A stretch of 64,000 nucleotides of DNA, taken from assembly GCA_031772625.1 (NCBI GenBank), contig CM062816.1, positions 636,738,352 through 636,802,351 on the forward strand, written 5' to 3'. The translations under genes and the position numbers were made by a program. The stretch is from Pinus tabuliformis (taxonomy: Eukaryota > Streptophyta > Pinopsida > Pinales > Pinaceae). Below, one piece after another: positions 33,930 through 45,012 of this stretch (position 1 is its first letter; every line of letters starts with the position of its first letter). Under the pieces are notes generated by a model, which saw only the letters and a list, made by a program, of their open reading frames with translations, had not been told where the DNA came from and made no database searches.

Positions 33930-35410
33930 GAAGACACGAAAGTTATTTCTACGAGACGGGTTCTTGTTCTTTGGAAACCAACTCTATGAGTCCAAAGTCA
34001 TCTGGACTCAGGAGGCACCTTTTAAAGGAGTGCCACGACTCGCCATGGGCAGGCCACCCAGGGATGCATCGTTCTTTGGCATTGTTGGAGAGAGGATTCT
34101 TTTGGGAGAAGATGCGGGAGGATGTAGAGGAGTATCTAGATACGTGCATCATTTGTCAGTAGGACAAATCGGATACTCAGAGACAAGGAGGACTGTTGCA
34201 GCCTTTACCGATTCCTGAGAGGCCATGGATGAGTGTCTCAATGGACTTCATCACTCAGTTACCACAGGTTAAGGGGTATAATGGGATAATGGTTGTGGTT
34301 GATCGTTTTTCCAAGTATGTTGTCTTTGTTCCTACAAAGATGCCTTGTGGAGCCGAGCGGATTGTGGAGTTGTTCTTTAAGAATATAGTGAAGTATTGGG
34401 GGATGCCATTAAGCATCGTGTCGGATAGAGATCCATGCTTTACAAGCAGATTTTGGACCACATTGTTCAAGTTAGTCGGGACGGAGTTGTTGATGAGTTC
34501 GAGTTACCATCCGCAGACAGATGGGCGGACCGAGAGGATCAAAGAATTGCTGGGGGACTACTTGAGACATTATGTGACGGCTGATCAGAAGAATTGGCCT
34601 GAACTCTTGGATATTGCTCAGTTCAGCTACAATATTCAAAAGAGTTCTACAACGGGGTATAGTCCATTTGAGTTGGTAAATGGACAGATGCCAGTTGCAC
34701 CGCATACCGTAGTGACAGGAGGTTTTTTTAGGAGTCCTCATGCGAAGAAGTTCATGAAGGCTTGGGATGAGACCTTGGAGTTGGCACGATTGCGCTTGCA
34801 CGAAGCTGCAAGGAGAATGAAGAAATACACTGATCGAGGAAGACATGATGCACACTTTAGTGTGGGAGATATGGTGTTGCTTAGGATTACTAGGGAGCAG
34901 TTTCAGCCAGCCAAGGGGACTGCGAGCAAACTGACACAGAAGTATGAGGGACCATTCCGAGTGAAGAAGAGAGTGGGGGAAGTTGCTTATGAGCTAGAGC
35001 TTCTGCACCATATGCACATGAAGCATCCGGTTTTTCACATGAGTCAATTGAAGAGATGCAGACTTGATGCTGATCATCCAGAGAGAGCTGAACCGCCGAG
35101 AGGACCAGCCGGGATTGTGGACAAGCCAAGACTGGATTTGGACAAGATTTTGAGCTACAGGACTACAGGGATTGGTTGCCACATGAAACGGGAGTATCTT
35201 GTCAGATGGAAGAATACACCGGAAGAGGAAAGCTGGGAATCAGAGGACTCACTTTGGAGATGGAAGAAAAAGATTGCGAAGTATGAACGGAAGATACTGA
35301 GGCAGTCGGGATTGTCGAGGGCGAAAATGATTTCGAGTGGGGGAGGATGTAACGCCCTACGGCCATCAGGCGACTGGACGCGCGCTCCACTCACTCCGAG
35401 AATCGACTAA
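33930..35410 (+). pseudogene. gypsy integrase with chromodomain-like tail, largely intact
   Basis: The zinc-binding part (GHPGMHRSLALLERGFFW, then CIICQ) is in one frame and ends in a stop at 34160. From 34196 a 404-codon frame is open. The catalytic triad is complete: Asp in SMDFITQLP, Asp in SDRDPCF (34424) and Glu in GRTERIKELL (34532), with 35 residues between the last two. The C-terminal barrel (GDMVLLRIT, KYEGPFRV, HPVFHMSQLKRC) is followed by a chromodomain-like YLVRWKNTPEEESWE. The frame reads on into the 3' LTR and stops there (35408-35410). It is the best preserved transposon frame in the window. Confidence 0.92.
35335..35347 (+). other. Polypurine tract of the intronic gypsy
   Basis: GAGTGGGGGAGGA directly before the 3' LTR. 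Confidence 0.75.
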
Positions 35411-36252
35411 GGCAAAGACAGTGAGCGACCAAGGACGAAATACACATGTATAGACGAGTTGGTGGTCATTTGTATATAGGGCGAGTTGGGAAGACTTGCT
35501 GAATGAGCCGACCAAAGGGTGCATCAAACGAAGGGGCGAGCTGACCTTGTAAATCGTTTCAAGACACATCGGTTGGGTGTTCATGGGAGACTTTGGTGGG
35601 TTGGTCGAAGGTGTGGTCACCACACCTTGGAAGCGTATAAACAAGTGGAATGGAAGGTCATTCGAACCATCAACGATCGCAAGCATCCATCGCTCAATTG
35701 GAAAGTGCGAGGTAGCAAGAGCCGCAGCTCAAAAGTGCAAGGGAGATACGCCTGCCAGCCGGGCGGAAGGCACGGTTGCACAAAGTTGAAGGGTAGTTGG
35801 AGGTGCGGGTGGAGGGCATACTAGGGTGCCCGCCCGCTGGTTGTGTTAAGCAGGGTTTGATTGTGGGTCGTGCGGGTGTGCACGGGTGCCCCCGCGTGTT
35901 CGGTGCAAGAACTTGTGTTGTATTGTATTTTTGGGTGAAGCCGAGGTGTGACCACCGTGCGCTCTTGCACGGGTGGGAGCCCGACTTGGGTATGAATGTC
36001 GGTTGAGCCCAGCTCCCGGTCATTGTACATACACTCTTCTTATATAATAAAAGATTATCTTGCATATGATGATGTTCAAAGTTGTTGTTATTTATGCTGT
36101 TATTAATGGTTTCTGCACATTAATAATATAATTCATGTTTGTAATATATGTTAAGGCATAGTTCGCAAAGTAAGCTAACAATGGAGAATGTTGGTTACTT
36201 AGACGGTGCTGCACCCGGCCAATTTAAGGAAAAAAGAATTGGGGGCATGACA
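35348..36252 (+). repeat. 3' LTR of the intronic gypsy
   Basis: Direct repeat of 31035-31895. TGTATATAGGG lies near 35471 and AATAAA near 36046. It is followed by the target duplication GAGCC. Confidence 0.9.
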
Positions 36253-37203
36253 GAGCCAATGAAGAAAAAGCATCTAAAAAACATGAGAGATAGCTCCACC
36301 AGAGGCCAAAGAGAGAGAGAGAGTTCACGTCAAGGAAAAACAACCTTACAAAAAAGTGACAGTTATATTAGACATAAACCATTAAAACGTTATATCCAGC
36401 AACTAACAAAAAAGGTGCAACTAGATACCTAAAATGGTAGAAACTCGAGGCCTAACGTGACACTCCCAAAAAGAGTAGAGAGAAATAATCACATGTGAAA
36501 GCAACAACCCTTGTGAGCCAGATGTGCTCTATTATATGAAATAATCATATGTCAAAACAACAACTCTTCTGAGCCACATGTACTGTACCTCAAGATTTGA
36601 GAAAAGCCGTATCCTCATACAATTAAGTGTCAGAGAGATAGAGATATTGGGCATAATTTTTTTCAACCAGCACATCAGTGCTTCAACTATTAAACCAATG
36701 TGTGGAGGAACTAAGCATTGAAGGCCTAGTCCTTTGTACCAGTGAAAAATATGGGACTGCATAAAGAAAACTCATAATCATGCGAGGCCAACCCACGGTA
36801 ACTTTGTCCAAACACATCTAGGTAACTCTATCCAAATACATTAAAAAAAACTTTTGAAGCTGAAAAAGCTTGATCAAGAAGACGACAATAAATCCTAACT
36901 AATCCATAATGTACATGCCAAACATAATAATCCAATAATCCGAACCTCGACAGTCCACCAATTTTTTGGGAGCGAAACCATGTCACGGCAATTAACAATT
37001 GCAATTAACTTTTTGAAATTCAAAGATAAGAAAACTATATTGATTTTTAACTATTTTCTTTTAAAGACTAAATCTCAATAAGTTGTATCACTGTTATCCT
37101 TTCAATTACAACGATATGGAATGATTCTGGCTTATAATTTAATTGAAAAGCACTTTGTTATTTTGAATTTAGTTCGGAGTAAAATAATTTGATTGATACA
37201 TAC

Positions 37204-37879
37204 CTATGTTACTAGCGGCGACAGCTGACATTGGCGCTGCAACTTCTAATCTCTGATCCTTCTGCTCATGACTGGCGACGATAATGGGATCTTTTGACCC
37301 CTGATCCTTTTTGTCTGGACTAGTGACAGGGTCCAAGCCATTAGCAGCTCTAATCTCCGGAACAATGAGACGGTCTAAAGCTTCTGCGGCCTTCCACGCT
37401 ACATGCTTAATGTTTTCGGGAGTTTTTGAAGGGGAGCAGCCCTGCAGTACCCCTTGCATGACAAAAGCGTACTGCGGAAAGTTCATGCGAATAGTAGACG
37501 ACTCCTTCATCATGAGCAAGAGTGAGGTGTCAAACGCAATTGCAGCCATTTCTGCTGTGGGAAACGTTCCAAGATGGACGCGGTTTTCACTTCCGTCAAT
37601 ATTCCTTTTATCGCAAACTTGAGCAATCCACTTCCCATGACTTCTGTACACACCTCTGTATTTCTTTAATACTGGTTCCTTCGTTTTCGCTCTATGATCT
37701 TTAACCCTAAGAGCAGCCTCTGTCTTCCGGGCTTGTTGTGGGGTTTGTGCACTAACAGACTTCGCGGCACCATTCTCAACCATTTGTTCTTCAATGTTTT
37801 TGTGCTGAATAAAAGATGCCTCATTATTATCAGTACACGACATATCTGCACCAGCAATGTTCGAATTGTTATGCAACAT
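37204..37879 (-). CDS. AP2/ERF-domain transcription factor gene, exon 1
   Basis: AP2/ERF proteins bind GCC-box or DRE-type DNA in the nucleus. The first in-frame ATG is at 37879-37877 (MLHNNSNIAGADMSC); the open frame extends further up to a stop near 37960 without another ATG. The domain occupies about residues 73-135 (37475-37663): KKYRGVYRSHGKWIAQVCD, a longer linker than usual, VHLGTFPTAEMAAIAFD (matching LGTF.TAEEAARAYD) and MNFP. Before it lies a basic stretch (RVKDHRAKTKEP). The exon ends in ATA-G at a GTATGT donor and joins exon 2 in phase, giving a 469-residue product. The family is clear; the subgroup is not. Confidence 0.82.
37475..37663 (-). other. AP2/ERF DNA-binding domain
   Basis: The YRGV start, the GKW strand, the LGTF.TAEMAA turn and helix, and the NFP end are all present. 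Divergent points are YRSHGKW where R.WGKW-type sequence is typical, an extended CDKRNIDGSENRV loop, and IAFDTSLLLMMKE in the helix. Confidence 0.85.
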
Positions 37880-38140
37880 TTCTCCACAAGCAATGTTCAA
37901 TTCGTTGTGGAGTAAATACGATGAACGTAGAGTGCATAAACCCTGCCAACCAGAACCGATTCACCTAGATAAACAGATAACAAGGTATCTACAGAGAAAG
38001 TTGAAGATCTAGGCTCTACCAGATTCTGTAAGCCTATCTCTGTTTCCTGCAAAACTTGAAAAAAAGGAAGGTATGGCCGGAGATTGCTACATATAAAAAA
38101 AAGTGAGCGACCAAATTAGGGCTGGTTGAAGCATTTTCGG
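37880..38140 (-). promoter_or_regulatory. Probable 5' untranslated and promoter region of the AP2 gene
   Basis: A stop just upstream of the exon 1 frame and an acceptor-like TTTATCTAG/GTGAATC (exon edge at 37964) suggest an intron in the 5' leader. A weak TATA-like TTTTTTATATGTAG lies on the minus strand at about 38088-38102. None of this is proven. Confidence 0.3.
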
Positions 38141-38345
38141 GTCAAAGATCCGTAAGAGACGGAGGGTTTTGAGGAAGAGGATTTGAAGTACCGATGTGGA
38201 AGGTTAAGGTCTGGATGTTCAATTTATGGAGGGTTAGATTTTGGTGAAGGGCTGTTATAGAGGAAAAATATGTAAAACACTGATCGGAGGTAAAATTTTC
38301 AATGTTAAAAATTGAATCCACCACAAATTTACAGCAGAGCTGAAA
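38141..38345. repeat. Copy of an unidentified dispersed repeat next to the AP2 promoter
   Basis: It shares GAAGTACCGATGTGGAAGG, ATGGAG.GTTAGATTTT and AATTTTCAATGTTA blocks, in order, with 39818-40015 and 42185-42370. It contains the short minus-strand frame 38142-38324, which is therefore not taken as a gene. Confidence 0.55.
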
Positions 38346-38628
38346 TGTCGGACTCAGAGGTGACCATCTTGGGAAACTTTTTTTTGTTAATTTTTTTTTT
38401 AGAATTTTAGTCTTTGTTGTTTAAAATTAGTTTGGACTATATTTATGAATTAATCACATCAATAAATTATTTACTTGGATTGTGATGATTAACCATTCTT
38501 ATCATATTCTGTTAAAAAATATAGAAGAACATTTTTTAAAACATATAACAAATAAACTAGTGATGATTTTTGTCATTTTAAAATTTTAAATATATTATTT
38601 ATGTTAGATATTATTATGGTCCATAATG
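38346..38628. other. AT-rich intergenic DNA
   Basis: Nothing recognisable apart from T-rich runs. Confidence 0.5.
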
Positions 38629-38763
38629 TTGATATCAATCTTTCGAATTAATCACATCACTAGGATTTGGTCGACGTTCCGAAGTGGATGTGGTTCAACA
38701 TTAGCTAGTTCGAAATGTCGACCAAATCCTAGTGACTTAATTAATCCCAAAGACTACTATCAA
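38629..38763. mobile_element. Foldback (MITE-like) element with 55-bp arms
   Basis: The left arm (38629-38683) and right arm (38709-38763) are imperfect reverse complements with a perfect core CACTAGGATTTGGTCGAC/GTCGACCAAATCCTAGTG and a 25-bp loop. ATTATTTATGTTA occurs on both sides (about 38594 and 38766) as a possible direct flank. There is no coding capacity. Confidence 0.7.
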
Positions 38764-39239
38764 TAAATTATTTATGTTATTAATAATGCAAATTAATAAC
38801 AATACGTGTAAGTTATAAATAGTTATGACATAGTTTAGTTTAGGGACGAAATAACCTTTTTCACTTACATTCACTAAAATATGACAATACAATTTCAAGG
38901 GTTTTTATGTTTATGGGAGATTCTTCGGCGTAAATCATATGATATTTCATTTGTCGACGCCATGTTGAATGAATAGATCAGGCAAAGCAAGTTAAATAGA
39001 TAGAGCAGACCTCCAACGGCTATATTCTGACAACGGCTAGATTTGACAAGTTAGTTAAGACAAGATTTTTTGTTGTTTAAAATAAGTTTTTGAATGCATA
39101 AATTGATTGAAAAGCTTTGAAAACTCCTAGAATACTAGAATTATGTATATTAAGAAATTTAAATTCAAGTTTTTAAAAATCTCTATGAAATTTTTATTAA
39201 AATTAACTATAAAAATCATTAGAAAAAAGCCATTTAATT

Positions 39240-40030
39240 TATAAATTAAACTAAGCCAATAATTATTTTTAGTACTTATAGTAAATTTTCATAAATATCT
39301 AGTTATATTAAAAATCTTTTTAATAGTAAATATTAAAATTCAAGCAAATAAATATAAATAAATAAACTTAGTTAATAAGGATTCTTTTACAATAATGTTT
39401 AATGAGCTCATTTGGTTATTTAAAAATTGATATTTTTAATGTATAGTTTTTAACATTTTTTCCCTGATTTTAATTACAAATTATCAAATTATTAAAATAT
39501 TAACTTTTAGATAATGATAATGACATAGTTCCTAAGAGTTTTTGAAAATATTCAATCCATTATACATTTAATTATCCTTGATTGTGTGTTATTCGAGAGA
39601 AGTGGGAACGTGGGTTATTGTGCCCACCACCGTGCTTTAGATGGAATGGTGGTATTGTGGGGTTGCTGTTCGCGGTAATTAAATCGTGGGGTTGGTGTTT
39701 GACGTTTTTTTGCTGATGTGTCATGTTTATTTATTTTTATAGATTTTTTTTAAGTAATATTTTTTTATTATTTAATGAGCATATGGTAAAAAATAACTAA
39801 TTGTGAGGTAGCAAATTTTAATTACCGATGTGGAAGGATACGGTCTTGATGTTAAGGTTATGGAGTTTTAGAATTTTTTGGGATGTTCTAGATTGTTAAG
39901 AAGATGTGGATAAGTATGATTTTGAGTTTTGAAATGGAGCGTTAAATTTTCAAGGTTATTAATAGTTGATTTTTGTAGTTGAATTTTTTGGTTTATAGGT
40001 TTAGAAATGGTTTACTTTCTAAGTGTTTTG
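39240..40030. repeat. Unidentified dispersed repeat, longer copy
   Basis: It contains in order the blocks shared with 2330-2990 (TAGTTATATTAAA, AAGAGTTTTTGAAAATATT, GGTGTTTGA) and then the blocks shared with 38141-38345 (ACCGATGTGGAAGG, GATTTTGAGTTTT). It therefore connects the two partial copies into one element. Confidence 0.5.
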
Positions 40031-41619
40031 AAATTTTTGATTGAAATATGAAGAGTTTTTTTCTCACATATAAATTTGTGTTGTTTAAAATGTGGATTTG
40101 ATAATATATAATTAAACACTTTAAAGAAGTTAGAGTGTTTGAATAATGGAGAACTCGTAACTCAAATTTTAAATTTGAATGAATTTTTACTCTATTCTAG
40201 GCACATAGTGTAAAGAGGTGTAGGAGTTGCTCGGAAAGTTATGGAAATTCCGGTTATATTAAGAGAAAATCCGGTAAGGATTTTTGTAAATCTAAGTTAT
40301 AGTTGTTAAACTTCATAATTTTTGGTGTCTTAGACGTTTTTGATGGTGCTTAATCCATTTCCACCATCAAAAACACGATTCAAACACTGCTTTTATAAGA
40401 TTTTTTGAAATTTTTTTCCCCGGCCACCTTTGACCTTCCGGCAATTCCTCTACCTTGTTAGACGACTCCTATTCTAGGTAAAGAAGACTAAAAAATTCCT
40501 ATTAATTTCTTATAATTATATTTTAATATTATTCATATTATCAATGATAAAGTTTAATAACAGTACATGTAAATTATAATAGTTATTATTAATATTTTTA
40601 GTGAACTTTTATTAATGTTTAGTTATATTTAAGATCTTCTTTGATTAGTTAATTTGGTAATATTAATATTCAAATAAATAAATACCAAGGAATAAGATAA
40701 ATAGAAACTGATTTTTTGTAACAAATGCACTTTAAAATCTAATATGGGAGAGATGTGTAATATAATGTAAGAAGATTTGTGTGTCTAACATATTTTAAAT
40801 ATTTTATAAATATTTTATTTTAATTTTATTTTATAATTTTTTTAATCTTAAATCTAAAAGAAAATAGGTATGAACAGATGTAATGGTGTAAAATAATAAT
40901 TATGTAACCATATTTAATTTAGTTAATAAGCGCATAAAAATTTATTACTTATGACAAAATTACAATATAATAATATTCTTAACCATTGAGATTATCCCCA
41001 ATTTACCTAATCTTAATCTATAAAAAAAAATTAACAAGCAAAATTAATAAATTGGAAAAATATAAAGTACAAAACACTAGACTATAACCAAGCCATGGGC
41101 CATAACACTTTTCTCAAAAGCTACTTTAACACGAATAAATCCAAGGACTAAAAATGAATGGTTTAGTAAGTTATATACTTGTGTGATATTTATATATAAT
41201 ATTTTAAATTAAAAATTCATAGTTTAATAATATTCTTAAAATGAGTTAAAATTAATAAAACATAATTAATATTAATGTAGGTAGTTAAATTTGACCATCA
41301 AAATTTACATAGTAATAAATTTATTATACAAAATATGTGCCAAGTCCATTAAACATATATATATGATACTTTAACAATAATGATAGTTAATAATATATAT
41401 GAAAGTACTTTATGTACTTTTTATGCTGCATAACCAATTTATGTATTCAAAAATGTATTTTAAAATATAAGAAATCACAATTTTGCTTGAAATTATATTT
41501 TTAGATTTTCTCTAGAAAAAGAAATCCATTTTTTCTATTCGTTAAACTGAATAGAAATAAATTTCAAATAATAATTAAATTTATATTAATTTAGAAGTTT
41601 AAATTCCAAGCATTAAAAA

Positions 41620-42370
41620 TTAATAATTTAAAAAATAATAAATATTTTTTTTGAATTTTATATTATAATCTTATTCATTTTAATTTGAGGTTGACCAACA
41701 GACGAAAACTCTTAAACACTTTAAAATTGTATTATTTTAAAAAATTAAGATGAATTTAGGATAAATTTCATAGTTTAAATAATTTATGATTTGGTTATTT
41801 AAAATTTTTATATCTTTTAGGTATATTTTTAAATTCGGAAATTAATTAAAAAATCTTAAAATATTAAATCTGAGTTAATAGTAATAAGAGGTTTTGAGAA
41901 TATTTAATTATTACATATTTTAAAATAGATTTTAATTATCTCTCGGGTGTGATTCAAGAGACGCGGCAGCTTAGGTTATTGGGTCCACTATTCTTCGTTA
42001 GATTCAATGGAAGTCATTAAATTTTTCCAGTGGTTTTTGATGCATTGATGCATTTTGTTGATATATCATGGTTTGATGTTTCTATAAACTGATTAGTGTT
42101 GTTGCAAATCATGTTTAGAGTTTTGGATTCGTTATTAGGTTAATATATGGTTAAAAATACTTCGTTTTAACTATTTTTAGGAAGATTTTTTAAAGTACCG
42201 ATGAAAGTTAAGGATGGGATGTTAAAGTGATGGAGTGTTAGATTTTATTAAATGGTTGTTATTAAAGAAGACACTCAGAAGCATGATTTTGAGTTTTTGG
42301 ATGGAGGGTTGAATTTTTAATGTTAATAGTTGACTTCACAATATAATTTAATTGTTAGGTTTAGAGGTGT
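41620..42370. repeat. Unidentified dispersed repeat, second longer copy
   Basis: Same block order as 39240-40030, including TCAAGAGACG, GGTTATTG.G.CCAC, GTTGCAAATCATG, ACCGATG.AAGTTAAGG and GATTTTGAGTTTTTGGATGG. Confidence 0.5.
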
Positions 42371-43349
42371 TGTTGTTGTTTAACTACTAATTTATATTTA
42401 TCTTAAAGTTGTTTAGTAGATCTAAGGTTAAGATGAATCTAGACTAGTTTAATTTTTTCTTCTAAATCAGTGATACTCGACATGAATACCATGGATTCTC
42501 ACAAACCTAGAGCTCAAAAATCCCTAGTAATTTGACCAAGTCAGGTTTACCTTGATATCTTAATTTAAAACTATTTTTATTTTAAAATAGAATTATTTTT
42601 ATTTTTATTGAGATTTTTTTTATTGGTAAAATCTTAAAGTTTTATTTTTTTGTTTAAAATGAGGTTGTAATATCGTTGAAGATAAGCTATTGTAAAACTC
42701 TGGTAAACTGAGTGTTGTTGAATAATTTAATAAAATTAATTATAGTAATATTACAAAAAAAATATTCTTCTAATTCTTAATTACAAGAATATTACAACGA
42801 TTAATTCTTAATTCTTAATTCTTATATTGAGAAGAATATAAATTCTTTTTTTTCAAAAAATTTTATTTTCCAAGTTGATATATTTTATGAGTTTTAGAGG
42901 TAATGAGTCATAGTTTTAAAAAAACTATGAATAGGTCACATTGAGTAAATGTGAGATATCTCATTTCATAGAGTAAAGAATTTGAAATGTACATTACAAG
43001 CACCAAAGTGAAATAAATTTGTTTCATACAATAATAAAGTAATTCTCATATCTACTCTTGCCTAAAGTGAAAATGAAAGGCTTCTGGGACTTATTAGTCA
43101 CGTTACCATCATAAAATCACTAGTCTTGTTACCATCATGGTTCATAACTCATATAATGTTACATTTATATTAATATATCTATTCTTGTTACCACCATAAC
43201 GCCTCAAATTTTAAATTTATATTAAAGCTAGGTTTAGATCTTAATTTAGATTAAGGGACACCTTCATCCCCTTTGTACCCTTCCAATTTTATGGTTGTCA
43301 CTATATTTATCCAAGAGGCTATGGTAATATGCGTATTTAACCTATACAA

Positions 43350-43450
43350 TGATATGGGGTTTAACGGTAAGTTTCGCTGGGTGAAACCCATGAGATGAGG
43401 GTTCAAACCTCATTGAGTATTTATATGAACTTTTGTGTGGCTTAGCAGTC
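43350..43450 (+). mobile_element. Possible tRNA-derived SINE head
   Basis: An A-box-like TTAACGGTAAG (43361-43371) and a B-box-like GGTTCAAACCT (43400-43410) are spaced as in an RNA polymerase III promoter of plant SINEs. The sequence does not fold as a proper tRNA, and no tail or target duplication could be set because the minisatellite follows. This is a motif-based suggestion only. Confidence 0.35.
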
Positions 43451-43454
43451 ATGT

Positions 43455-44985
43455 AGCCTAAGGTTACGTTTGATCCTGGGTCTAGGTTACGTTTGATCCT
43501 GGGTCTTAGGATAACTCTCACCAGTTTACTGATTATCCTACTCCCTAAGGTTACGTTTGATCCTCGGTCTATTTAGGATAACTCTCACCAGTTACGTTTG
43601 ATCCTGGGTCTTAGGATAACTCTCACCATAACTCTCACCAGTTTACTGACTATCATACTCCCTAAGGTTGCGTTTGATCCTGGGTCTATTTAGGATAACT
43701 CTCACCAGTTTACAGATTATCCTACTCTCACCAGTTAATTATCCTACTCTCACTAGTTGATCATGGGTCTATTTAGGATACTATTTAGGATAACTCTCAC
43801 CAGTTTACTGATTATCCTACTCTCACCAGTTACTGAATCAGGTCTGTTTAGGATAACTCTCACTAGTTACATTTGATCCTGGGTCTATTTAGGATAACTC
43901 TCACCAGTTTACTCTCACCAGTTACATTTGATCCTGGGTCTATTTAGGAACCAGTTGATCCTGGGTCTATTTAGGATACTATTTAGGATAACTCTCACCA
44001 GTTTACTGATTATCCTACTCTCACCAGTTACTGAATCAGGTCTGTTTAGGATAACTCTCACCAGTTACATTTGATCTTGGGTCTATTTAGGATAACTCTC
44101 ACTAGTTTACTCTCACCAGTTACATTTGATCCTAGGTCTATTCAGGAACCAGTTACTGAATCAGGTCTATTTAGGATAACTCTCACCAGTTACATTTGAT
44201 CCTGGGTCTATTTAGGATAACTCTCACCAGTTTACTCTCACCAGTTATATTTGATCCTGGGTCTATTTAGGATAACTCTCACCAGTTTACTGATTATCCT
44301 ACTCTCACGAGTTACTCTCATCAGTTACATTTGATCCTGGGTCTATTTAGGATAACTCTCACCAGTTTACTGATTATCCTACTCTCACCAGTTACTGATT
44401 AGGTCTGTTTGGGTCTATTTAGGATAACTCTCACCATTTTACTGATTATCCTACTCTCACCAGTTACTGATTAGGTCTGTTTAGGATAACTCTCACGATA
44501 ACTCTCACGATAACTCTCACCAGTTTATAGTGGCAGCCACTTAGATTTGATCCTGGGTCTGTTTAGGATAACTCTTTGTTTAGGATAACTCACTCTCTGT
44601 TTAGGATAATTCTCACCAGTTTATAGTGGCAGCCACTTAGATTTGATCCTGGGCATGTTTTGATCCTGGGTTTGTTTAGGATAACTCTTTGTTTAGGATA
44701 ACTCACTCTCTGTTTAGGATAACTCTCACCAGTTTATAGTGGCAGCCACTTAGATTTGATCCTGGGTCTGTTTAGGATAACTCACTCTCTGTTTAGGATA
44801 ACTCTCACCAGTTTATAGTCGCAGCGACTTAGATTTGATCTTGGGTCTGTTTAGGATAACTCTCACCAGTTTATAGTGGCAGCCACTTAGATTTGATCCT
44901 AGGTCTGCTTAGGATAACTCTCTGTTTAGGATAACTCACTCTTTGTTTAGGATAACTCTCAGCAGTTTATAATGGATTTATTTAG
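43455..44985. repeat. Scrambled minisatellite array, about 1.5 kb
   Basis: Built from a few short modules in varying order: GATCCTGGGTCTATTTAGG, ATAACTCTCACCAGTTTAC and TGATTATCCTACTCTCACC. The first half (to about 44520) uses the TGATTATCC module. The second half uses a longer unit with TTTATAGTGGCAGCCACTT. AGGATAA and TTATCCT recur as inverted partners 18 bp apart, able to form hairpins. No coding capacity. Confidence 0.9.
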
Positions 44986-45012
44986 GATAACTGTTACGAG
45001 ATACTAATTATC

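Larger units (their letters stand above)
31035..36252 (+). mobile_element. Ty3/gypsy element without gag, inside the AP2 intron (5.2 kb)
   Basis: LTRs of 861 and 905 bp, TGTAACGCCC at both starts and TGACA at both ends, flank protease, reverse transcriptase, RNase H and integrase with a chromodomain-like tail. Target duplications GAGCT (31030-31034) and GAGCC (36253-36257) differ by one base. The protease starts only 70 bp after the primer site, so gag is missing altogether. It is GC-richer and less decayed than the other elements in the window. The chromodomain-like end places it among chromoviruses, probably near Tekay/Del. Confidence 0.93.
30304..37203 (-). other. 6.9 kb intron of the AP2/ERF gene
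   Basis: The donor on the minus strand is ATAG/GTATGTATC (37203 downwards) and the acceptor CATCTAG/GT (30304). The exon phases agree. A gypsy element (31035-36252) makes up 5.2 kb of it in antisense orientation. The remaining 730 bp on the acceptor side and 950 bp on the donor side show no gene. The donor-side part holds a (GA)n run near 36312 and a duplicated AAATAATCATATG/CAAAACAACAACTC-like block near 36485-36560. Confidence 0.7.
38764..43339. other. AT-rich intergenic DNA with old dispersed repeats
   Basis: About 4.6 kb without a gene. It holds two longer copies of the unidentified repeat (39240-40030 and about 41620-42370) and TTAATTC runs near 42815-42830. No open frame of interest is present. 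Confidence 0.6.

Noticed and set aside
34472..34855. 127-codon minus-strand frame
   Set aside because: Antisense to the intact integrase frame of the intronic gypsy.
37311..37622. 103-codon plus-strand frame
   Set aside because: Antisense to the AP2 domain.
38142..38324. 60-codon minus-strand frame as a first exon of the AP2 gene
   Set aside because: The stretch is a copy of a dispersed repeat found at 39.8 and 42.2 kb.
43350..43420. tRNA gene at the A/B-box-like motifs
   Set aside because: No acceptor or anticodon stem can be formed, so only a SINE-like head is proposed.
43455..44985. Repeat array considered as CRISPR
   Set aside because: Modules are contiguous, variable in order and without unique spacers; the surrounding DNA is plant nuclear.
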